Assembly (NCBI RefSeq): GCF_000969765.1
Contig: NZ_CP011096.1
Span: forward strand, 186,001 to 250,000
Source: Mycoplasmopsis synoviae ATCC 25204
Lineage (GTDB): Bacteria; Bacillota_I; Bacilli_A; Mycoplasmatales; Metamycoplasmataceae
Reading direction: 5' to 3'
Length of the DNA: 64,000 nucleotides
Position numbers and translations under genes: made by a program
Notes under the pieces: generated by a model
What the model was told of the DNA's origin: nothing
The model's input: the letters and a program-made list of their open reading frames with translations, nothing else
The model's database searches: none
Shown: one piece after another, positions 53,024-64,000 of the stretch
Numbering within the stretch: position 1 is the first letter of the stretch
How the letters are laid out: each line of letters opens with the position of its first letter

Positions 53024-55840
53024 TTAACTAACCACAAAGACTCTAAGTCTTTTTAGGTTGATGTCTCTTCCTTTTTGAGGGTTATTTACCTCGTAGAAAG
53101 TTAATACGTCAAAGTAGTTATCATTTTCGTTAAAAGTTACTGTAGTTGAATAACCATATGAACCTCTATTTATGGTGTAAATTGGTTCAATGGTTGTAGG
53201 ATTATTTATATCAACTAGATAAATTTTTCCGCCACCATTATCATTAGCTGAGAAAATTAATTTCTCTCCTAGTGCTTTAATGTTAAAGATAGTAGATCCA
53301 ATAAATTGTTTTGTAAAAATTCCTCTTTTATCGTTAAAGATTACTTTTCAGTTTTTTCCACCGTCTTCTGATTTAATAAGTGTGAAAACTCTTCCATCAG
53401 ATCTTCTGGCAAGTCATCATAAATTACCTTTACTATCTTCACTTATAGATGATTCAGAAGCTCCAGGAGGAAGAAGTTTAAATGGATAATCTGCAAGTTC
53501 ATATCAGGTTTTTCCACCATCTTTAGTTGCCATTAATTTAGGACGTTCCTGCCTTGTTTTGCTAGCAAGATAGAATGGGAAAACTGCTATAACATCTCCA
53601 TTTGAATTACGTTGATGATTAAGTTGAATTCCGTTTCCAACACCATTTATGTATCATCTTTGATCTTTTCTATTTAAAAATGGAGATACGTTTCTTAAAT
53701 TAGTTCAGGTTTTTCCGCCATCGATACTTTCAACTTGGAAAGTTCATAAAATGTTATCAAAGTAGTATCTAGAATTTGCAAAGTAAACATTTTTTTGCAT
53801 TATATTACCAGTAAAGTAATATGGTAATCTTTGATCTCAAATTGAGTATTTTGATATATATTTTGAAATTGCTGATGATCTTGAATTTCTACCAGGCTCA
53901 CCGAAAGTGCTAAAGATATTACTTGGAACGTTATCGTAGACATTTCCAGTTATAGTTCCGTTTTTCAATGAGTTATCAATTATTATATTAGCTTCGTCAA
54001 GCTCGGTTCTATCATCAATATCTTTTCATTGAACACCAGAACTATTTTTAACTTTAAATACTTTAAATCAGTTACTATCACCATCGACTGTAATAGGTTT
54101 TGCTACAAATTTTTGATTTAGATTTTCTTTATCAATAAATAGCATTCACTTATTGTTATTTACTAGCCCTGAAGTATTTCCATCATCTCTAATGGTTCTT
54201 TCATGGAAAACTGTATGTAAGTAACTAGAAACTCCAAAAACATATAAAAGTTTATGCTTGTTAATGCTTTTATCAAATACCTCTAACATGGTTCCGTCAA
54301 TTACTTGACCTTTATTTGCACCATCTTTGGTATTTTTAGCTGAAATTCTAACAATAGTTTGAGGATTTGATCAGGTTTTTCCACCATCTTCAGATACTCT
54401 CATGTCTTGTTCTAGATGCCCACGATCATCTTTATTGTTAACCCTTTTATCAGCGTTAAAAATTAGTTTATTATCATGAGTTTTTATAACTCCAGGTATT
54501 CTTCAAGTATTTACATCTTTTGTATAGTAGACGAATTTATCACCTGGAGGAGACATATTAAAGAATAAATATTTTCCGTTAACAAGCGGACTTTTATTAA
54601 ATCAAAGGTCGGTATAAAATACTTCTACAGTTCTATCGACGGTATTTGCAATAGTTACTTTAATTGGAGCTTTATTTTGCTTAAAGCTTTGTAGGTATTT
54701 TCTTTGGCTTTCAGATGATGCTTTAGTAAAGGTATCTAAATTAGGTTTAGATATAACAACTTTATATTTATCATCGTAGGTCATTCTAGTTAAGTAACCG
54801 CTTGATATTAAGTTGCTGTTATCTAAAAATGATTCAACGTCGTCAAAAATTCGTGCTGTTTTATTAATGTAGTATCCTAGTTTAAAGTCTTGCCCTTTAA
54901 CTACTAAATCATCAGGAACGTTATAGAATTGATCTAAAGTTTCAATACTGGTTGAAAAGTTTTGAACCTCTTCAAGGTTTTTAAAAATTTCTTTTGATTG
55001 AAGTTTTTTAAAGTCAATGTCATCAACATCACTGTATAAACTTGAAATTGAATTTATTTCTTTTAGTCTTAGATTTAATTTTCCATTTAAGCTAAATGAA
55101 TATAAGTTTCCGTAAAATACGTCATTAGCTACCGGTATTTGTCATGTAATTTTATAATCCATTACATATGATGTGGTAGTGAATTTAACAGGATTGCTTA
55201 GCGTAACTACAGCTCCGGTATATAAATTTAGCGGAACGTTATTTTTATCAAAAAAAGTTAAATTAAGCTTATCTTGAAGCTCTGATAGTGAAATATTATC
55301 TGCATTATTTAAAAAGCTTTCAAGATCTTCTCTAGTTTGAAATTCGCTAGTGAATTCTTTAGTGTTATTTTCAGGTTTAATTGAAAATGTTGTCACGTTA
55401 GGATCGAATAATTTAACTTGTGAGTTTTTAAATTCTAGTTTAAATAGTTTAACTGCATCTTGATATTTTTTAGCTACTTTAACATTAGGTTTTACTGAAG
55501 CTTGAACATAAACTCAACCAGTAATGTAATTAACTCCTGCTAGTTTTAAATTTAAATCATCAATTGAATATTGTTTGTTGTTAAAAAATGCATTAACAAA
55601 CTCTGGAAGGTTATCACTATTTATCTCTGAGATAAATCTTGAACCATTTAAATCATCTTTAATATTAATTTCAAGATCCTCTTCTATATTAAGAGGAGCT
55701 CAAATTCATTTTAATGAAAGCGGAATTAAAGAAGAACTTATAATTGTTAAGTTTCCGACTAAAAATGTAAAGGTAAATCAAAATCTCTTTTTAAATTGCG
55801 ATTTTTTTTGTTGATCTTTTTGAGCTTTAGTTTTTTTCAT
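53024..55840 (-). CDS. nanI: Sialidase (neuraminidase)
   Basis: A 938-residue exo-sialidase. One N-terminal helix after a basic start (MKKTKAQKDQQKKSQFKKRF, then a helix at about 21-42) anchors or exports it. A long N-terminal domain precedes the six-bladed propeller. The propeller opens with TWRIPGVI (Arg of the F/YRIP motif) and contains Asp boxes SEDGGKTW, SIDGGKTW, TKDGGKTW and SEDGGKNW. It frees sialic acid from host glycoproteins and would supply the nan/nag genes. It lies beside the vlhA array, whose products bind sialoglycoproteins. Many TGA-coded Trp codons; otherwise open. Confidence 0.94.
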
Positions 55841-55984
55841 TGTAATGACTTTTCTTAAGATGATTTGCTATTTAAACAAAAAACTGACATATAAATTTAT
55901 ATACATTTAATTATATATTAATAATTATAAGCTTTTTAGTAAAAATCTATTTACTTTTAGTTTTGAAAAATACAAAAAAACAAC

Positions 55985-56017
55985 AAACTAAATTCAAAAG
56001 AAAAAAAGTTTGTTATT
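55985..56017 (-). terminator. Terminator after gap
   Basis: A stem AACAAACT / AGTTTGTT, then T-rich sequence, just after the gap stop on the minus strand. The gap 55841-56031 between sialidase and gap holds no gene. Confidence 0.6.
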
Positions 56018-56031
56018 TTTTTGATTTTTAA

Positions 56032-57036
<1,005 letters not shown>

Positions 57037-57087
57037 ATTATCCTTAAAACATTAAATATTTGAATAAATTTTATTTACCGTAATTAT

Positions 57088-57125
57088 AAAACAAAAAAGC
57101 CAAAAATAGTTGGCTTTTTTGTAAA
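57088..57125. terminator. Terminator between vlhA array and gap
   Basis: A stem ACAAAAAAGCCAA / TTGGCTTTTTTGT, with T-runs on both strands. It closes the vlhA cassette array on the gap side. Confidence 0.8.
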
Positions 57126-57164
57126 ACATTTTAGGGCGTGTTTTTGGTTTTATTATTATAAACT

Positions 57165-58127
57165 TTAAGTTGTTGTTTGTGGGCTTGTATTTGAAGCTGA
57201 TGAATCTTGAGTAGGAGTCGAAGCTGAAGTAGCAGTAAATACTGTTAGAGGCTTAACAAATTTAGTTAATGGAATTCTAATTAAGAAAGTATTTAATCAT
57301 CTATTGTTTGCAACTCCAATAACTGGTAAATATACTGCCTCGCTGTCATCTTTCATTTGTTGCACAAATACAGCATTAGGATTATTAAGGTTTGCGATTT
57401 TTAATGCTTTATTTTCTACTCTAGCTCAAGTAACACCATTTTTTTGATCACTTACTGGATTAGCTGGATACTTAGGATCAAAGGTATTTACATATTTTTG
57501 AATTGCTTGGAAAAATAGTGATGCAGTTCTTTGGTCGCTTGTAACTAAGTCTTTGAATTTAGTGTTAAGGTCATCTGTTACATTTGATGTTCCGTTTGTA
57601 GTTGTATTATCAACTTTTCCAACCTCAGGCAAGGTAGCGTCTAAAACAATCGCTGGTCCTGTATAGTTTAGGTAAACGTTAACATCTTTAATGGTTTTAG
57701 CATGGTCAGCTGTATTTGCGCCACTTGGCGCTGCTGAAGATGAAGCTCCTTGAATTGGGAATAAAATTTCATTTGTATTATTTGAATTGTAAACTACTCT
57801 AATTTTTAGTGCAATAGTATTTGTAGAATTTTTTGCTTTTTCATAGCCTTCTTTAGCGGCAAGGTTGAAAGTAACGGTTGGAACTCCTCAGGTTTGACGG
57901 TTTCATGTAAATGTTTCTAAAGTAACATTAGGTTGTGATAAAACAACGTTTTTAAATTTCTCACTTCCTAGTTTTTTAACAAGTTGATCTTCTAGATTGC
58001 TTCAATTTGCTTTAGTATTAAATCATGTTTGAAGTTTTGATTTATTATCATTTACATTTGTTCAACGTGAATCAAAACCTTCAAGCACTATTTTAGGCAT
58101 AAACCCGTCTCAGTATAGCGCTAACAT
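57165..58127 (-). pseudogene. vlhA haemagglutinin cassette A (promoterless, open frame)
   Basis: A 320-residue open frame starting MLALYWDGFMPKIVLEGFDS. It has the mature C-terminal region of VlhA (YTGPAIVLDATLPEVG, KYVNTFDPKYPANPV, WLNTFLIRIPLTKFVKPLTV) but no signal peptide, lipobox or promoter. The flanking motif ACATTTTAGGGC/GCATGTTTTT recurs at other cassettes. No stops or frameshifts were found, so it could serve as a recombination donor for an expressed vlhA elsewhere. Not expected to be expressed alone. Confidence 0.8.
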
Positions 58128-58145
58128 TTTGGGGCATGTTTTTGG

Positions 58146-60174
<2,029 letters not shown>

Positions 60175-61667
60175 CTAATTAGTTAATTTAAATTGGTTTA
60201 TGTAATTTAGGTAAACGTTAACATTTTTAATAGCGGTTGCTGGATTTTCTACACTTGCAGTACTTGGCGCTGCAACAGGAGAAGCTCCTTGAATAGTAAG
60301 TAGGTTTTGTGTTGAGGATTCACTTGGTATAAAACTCTTATTTTTAACTCTAAGGTAGTTGATGTTCCAGCTCCACTTGCTAATTGGTAACCAGGTTTTG
60401 CCTCTACTGTGAAGGTAACTTTTGGATTTTTTCAAGTATATTTACCAACAGTTACTTTTTCATAGCTAACTGTTGGGGCAGTTAAAACTACATTTTTAAA
60501 TTTATCAGCTCCCAATTTCTTAGTAAGCTGGTCTTCTAGTCCTGCTCAGTTAGCTGAGTTGGTAAATCAAGCTTCTAGTTTTTTTTGATTTGTTTTATTT
60601 GCTTCTTCGTGAGCTGCTTCATTATCACCGGTAGTATCTGCTACGTAACCATCTACAACTATTTTAGGCATAAACCCGTCTCAGTATAGTGTACGAGTAG
60701 TATCAGCTTTATAGTAAGCTGTTTTATTTTCGGTTGTATCACCATTTAACTTATCGGTTTCAGCTTTTAAAGTGTCATTTAATGATTTTAAGTAAGAAAC
60801 TGTTGATGCTAAATCAGCTGTTGGAGCTGTTTGAGCTTCTGATGATTCTGAATCTTCTGCTGCTTCTTCTGTTCCTGTTGCAAGTCTAACTGTAGCTGAT
60901 GCTGCGGCTGATGTTCCGCCTCCACTTCCATCTCCGCTTTCACTTTCTGTTGGTGTTGGAGTAGCTGCTTGAGCTGGAGCCATTACAAAGTTTTGTAGTT
61001 TGAATTCTGATTTGTCTCTAGCTTTGGTTCAAGCTCTAGGGTTTGGAAGTTGACCTTCAGGAGTTTCTACAATAATTGATTGAGCTGTTCATTGGAATGC
61101 TGGAAACACTGATGAAGCTTTTAGTAAAGCTGCATCGAAATCTGCTTTGTTATCTGCATCGAAATCTGCTTTGTTATCTGCATCGTAGTATTTTTGTGGA
61201 TAATCCACTTGCATTTTTAGACCATCTGATACTAAAGTTTGAAGAGATTCTAATGATTCTTTTAATGATTTTAATTCTGAATCTAATTTATCAGCTTTAC
61301 TTTGATCATTTTTAGGTAAATCATTTGCTTGTTTTCGAAGCTCAGCAAGAAGCGCTTCATTTACAAGAGGTCCTAATTCTGAAGCTGTTTTAACAGCGCT
61401 AGCTTTAGTTTTAGCAAAAGTAAGCTCTGGCATAAGTGCGCTAACTGCTGCATCTAGAGCTGTTTTTGCAGATTTTAGATCACTTTGAGTAGTTGCTAAA
61501 GTTCCATCAGCATTTAGATTTGCAAGTTTTGAATCTTCTGTTAGAAAACCAGCTGCTGCTGTTAATTTTGCTTCTAAAGTAGTTTTAAGAGTATCTGTTA
61601 CTTTTGAGTATTCAGCATCTTCTTTAACTGCTTTAGCTTTAGTAACCGATCCGCTTATAAACTGCAA
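60175..61667 (-). pseudogene. vlhA cassette C (frameshifted)
   Basis: Starts with an in-frame TTG (LQFISGSVTKAKAV). It contains the coiled-coil half with a perfect 24-bp duplication giving DADNKADF twice. Then follow TPEGQLPNPRAW, the SESGDGSGGGTSAAASAT linker and TLYWDGFMPKIVVDGYV. A frameshift near 60300-60330 joins it to NLLTIQGASPVAAPS and VNVYLNYI, where it ends at TAA, short of the C-terminal third. The cut after VYLNY also occurs in cassette D. Confidence 0.78.
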
Positions 61668-61712
61668 AAAAATTAAGTTAAAAATAAAACTAAATTTATT
61701 TTTTAAACTTAA

Positions 61713-62223
61713 TTAAATGTCGGTGTAGTTTAAATACACATTAACTTTTTTAATTGTGGTTGCATTATCACTAGGAGTTGCAGTATGATAAGCTCCCTGA
61801 GTTGCAAATACATTTGTATCTGAATTAGCTTCTTTGTATAGATTTCTAATAGTTAGTGTAACTTTTTCAGAAGAATCACTTGCTTTTTCATAGCCTTCTT
61901 TAGGAGTAAGGTAAAAGTTACTTTTGGTGTTAAATAACGTCTATTAGAAAATTCAACTTCATCTCAAGTAATTCTAGGATTTGATAAAGTCATATTCTTG
62001 AATTTTTCTTCACCTAATTTTTTTGTTAGCTGCTCTGCTACAAGGCTTAATTTATCTTGGTTTTGATTAAATCATGTAGTTAATATTAATGCGTTTCTTG
62101 TTTTTCAAAATTCAATCCGCTAGTTGAAAATTCATTATATTCTCTATTCATTGGCGCAACAGTAGTAGGTAGAGCTGTAGTTACAATTTTAGGCATAAAC
62201 CCGTCTCAGTATAGCGCTAACAT
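61713..62223 (-). pseudogene. vlhA cassette D (short, several frameshifts)
   Basis: Begins MLALYWDGFMPKIVTTALPT, shifts frame near 62100 (after NFEKQE) and again near 61910 (in the KVTF region). It ends VYLNYTDI before a TAA at 61713. The following 45 bp are A/T-rich and join cassette C, as at the C/B junction. It is damaged but keeps blocks usable for recombination. Confidence 0.75.
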
Positions 62224-62246
62224 TTTGGGGCATGTTTTTGGTTTTA

Positions 62247-63217
62247 TTATTGGCTTTGTCCTGTTGTTTGTGCTGGTTGTGAAGTTTCAGTTTGTCCGCC
62301 TTGAGATTGAGCTGAAGCTGCTGGTGCTCTAAATGGTGTAATAGGTCTTACGAATTTAGTTAATGGAATTCTAATTAGGAAGGTGTTTAATCATCTATCA
62401 TTTGTAACTGCAGTAACTGCAAAATACACTGCTTCTTTATCACCTTTTATTTGTTGTAAGAATATCTTTTTATTGTATAGTAAATCGTTTAAATTTCCTA
62501 TTCTAAGTTCTTTTTCGCTTTTATAGCAACTCCGTTTTTTTCTGTTACAAGTTGAGCTCTAAATTTAGGGTCAAATTTATTAACATAGTTTATAACTGTG
62601 CTAAGAAATTCTCTTGGCATTAGATTATTGATTAATAGTTCTTTGAATTTATCGTTAATTGAAGTTCCGTTAATTGAAGTATTATCTTGAGATCCTACTG
62701 TAGGATGGGCTTCATCTAAAACAATGCTTGGCCCGGTGTAGTTCATATAAACGTTTACGTCTCTAATTACTGCGGCATTATTAGATGGCGTTGAACCAGC
62801 TGGCGCTGCTGAAGATGAAGCTCCTTGCATTTGTAAAACGTTTGCATTAGGTGATTGAGTTGTATATAAAACTCTTATAACCATTGTAAGACTTTGTGAA
62901 AATTCACTTCCGCTTTGCAATTCATAACCTTTTTTTTGGGTTACATCAAAGGTAACTTTAGGTATATATTGGTTGCTATTTACTATGTCTCAATCTACTT
63001 GTGGATTGGTTAGTTTAACGTTTTTAAATTTATCAGCACCTAGTTTTTTGGTTAACTGCTCTGAAAGTTTTTCTCAATTAGCAGGAGTATCAAATCAAGT
63101 TCTTAGTTTTTCTATATTTGCAGCTTAGTGTTCTGCTCTATTGTTTCCGGCAGTATCTGCTACGTAACCTTCAACTACAATTTTAGGCATAAACCCGTCT
63201 CAAAATTTAATTAACAT
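62247..63217 (-). pseudogene. vlhA cassette E (stop and frameshift)
   Basis: Begins MLIKFWDGFMPKIVVEGYVA and has a TAA near 63124 (RAEH-stop-AANIEK). It then carries the block shared with cassette B, a frameshift near 62515 (after NGVAI), and finishes WLNTFLIRIPLTKFVRPITP to a Gln/Ser/Thr-rich end. No promoter or signal peptide. Confidence 0.78.
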
Positions 63218-63252
63218 TTTAGGGCATGTTTTTGGTTTTATTATTATAAACT

Positions 63253-64000
63253 TTAAGTTGTTGTTTGTGGGTTTGTATTTGAAGCTGATGAATCTTGAGT
63301 AGGAGCCGAAGCTGGAGGAGCAGTAAATACTGTTAAAGGCTTAACAAATTTTGTTAATGGAATTCTAATTAAGAAGGTATTTAATCATCCATTGCTTGCT
63401 ATTGCAGAAACTGCAAAGTATACTGCTTCAGTATCACCTTTTATTTGTTGCAAGAATACGTTGTTACCGTTTAAATCGTCTAAAGTTCCTGGTCTAAGCT
63501 CTCTTGTGTTTTGAACTTTAGTTATAGTAACTCCGTTTATTGAATTTGTTACAAATTCAGCTCTATATTTTGGATCGAATTTATTAACATAGTTAATTAC
63601 AGATTGCAATAAAGGATTTGCATATCTATTAGTAAATAGCAGTCCACTAGTTGGATTTCCTCTAAATGCATTGTTAAATGCACCATCTACATTTGATGTT
63701 CCATTTAGTGAAGTATTTTCTTGAGATCCTACTTTAGGAAGCTCTGCATTTAACTCAATATTTGGCCCGGTGTAGTTTAGGTAAACGTTAACATCTTTAA
63801 TAGTTTGAGCATGGTTTGCACTATTTGCACCATTTGGCGTTGCTGAAGGTGATGACCCTTGAGTTTGAAACACATTTACTTCAGGATTTGAATCTTTGTA
63901 TAAAACTCTTATAGTAAGAGTTACGCTAGTAACTGAATCTTGTGCTAAAGCATATCCTTCCTTAGCTGCTAGATTGAAAGTAACTTTTGGGGTTAAATAA
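63253..64000 (-). pseudogene. vlhA cassette F (continues past window)
   Basis: An open frame from the window end to the stop at 63253: FNLAAKEGYALAQDSVTSVT, YTGPNIELNAELPKVG, WMNTFLIRIPLTKFVKPLTV, ending NTNPQTTT. The last 130 bp and the spacer after it are almost identical to the end of cassette A. The 5' end is outside the window, so expressed gene versus donor cassette cannot be decided. Confidence 0.7.

Noticed and set aside
57165-58127. Cassette A as an expressed vlhA gene
   Set aside because: Although the frame is open, there is no signal peptide, lipobox, ribosome binding site or promoter before MLALYWDG, and the same start block recurs in damaged cassettes.

Overview
The window is from a mollicute that reads UGA as tryptophan: nearly every gene stays open only if TGA codes for Trp. 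The AT-rich sequence, a vlhA-type haemagglutinin array, an adjacent sialidase and sialic-acid cluster, and an OppA-type lipoprotein operon point to an avian mycoplasma very close to Mycoplasmopsis (Mycoplasma) synoviae. This species call is inference from gene content; no search was run.

Layout. 1-690: 3' part of an IS1634-type element. 875-9578 (+): secDF, obg-trpS-thrS-membrane protein, rmuC. 9625-13306 (-): a P80/P60/HinT surface locus. 13403-14090: a small gene and a stand-alone 5S rRNA. 14130-25231: an 11-kb restriction-modification island. It is bounded by IS1634-type ends and by a 75-bp direct repeat. Inside are a one-polypeptide type IIG R-M gene behind a ribbon-helix-helix gene and a ParA-like remnant, a DpnII-type endonuclease and a GATC-type methyltransferase with its own helix-turn-helix, two decayed IS copies, a 261-bp deletion derivative of the IS, and a tRNA 3' fragment. 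25174-30436 (-): two tRNAs, then prfA-prmC-tkt-chr-chr, with start and stop codons interlocked. 30591-45011 (+): an opp operon with a leader ORF and terminator-like hairpin, in which a 1,969-residue PDxFFG/HExxH protein and a small membrane-anchored protein sit between the ATPases and OppA. 45613-55840: sialic-acid transport and catabolism. 56032-57036 (-): gap. 57165-64000 (-): promoterless vlhA cassettes, several with frameshifts or stops.

How it fits together. The sialidase can free sialic acid from host glycans and an SSS transporter probably imports it. NanQ, NanA, NanK, NanE, NagA and NagB then lead to fructose-6-phosphate, feeding glycolysis (gap) and the pentose phosphate route (tkt). 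The neighbouring vlhA cassettes are probable donor sequences for a sialoglycoprotein-binding haemagglutinin. The opp locus supplies peptides and may include a surface metalloprotease. The R-M island looks like a composite transposon that landed at the 3' end of the chromate-transport genes and copied 75 bp of target.

Many adjacent genes overlap as TAATG (stop TAA sharing its last A with the next ATG), which implies translational coupling. A few genes have a -10 box only 7-11 nt before the ATG and no Shine-Dalgarno sequence, which suggests leaderless transcripts. Reading-frame damage is seen in both internal IS copies, in the gene before the SSS transporter, at the 3' end of nanA and in the vlhA cassettes.
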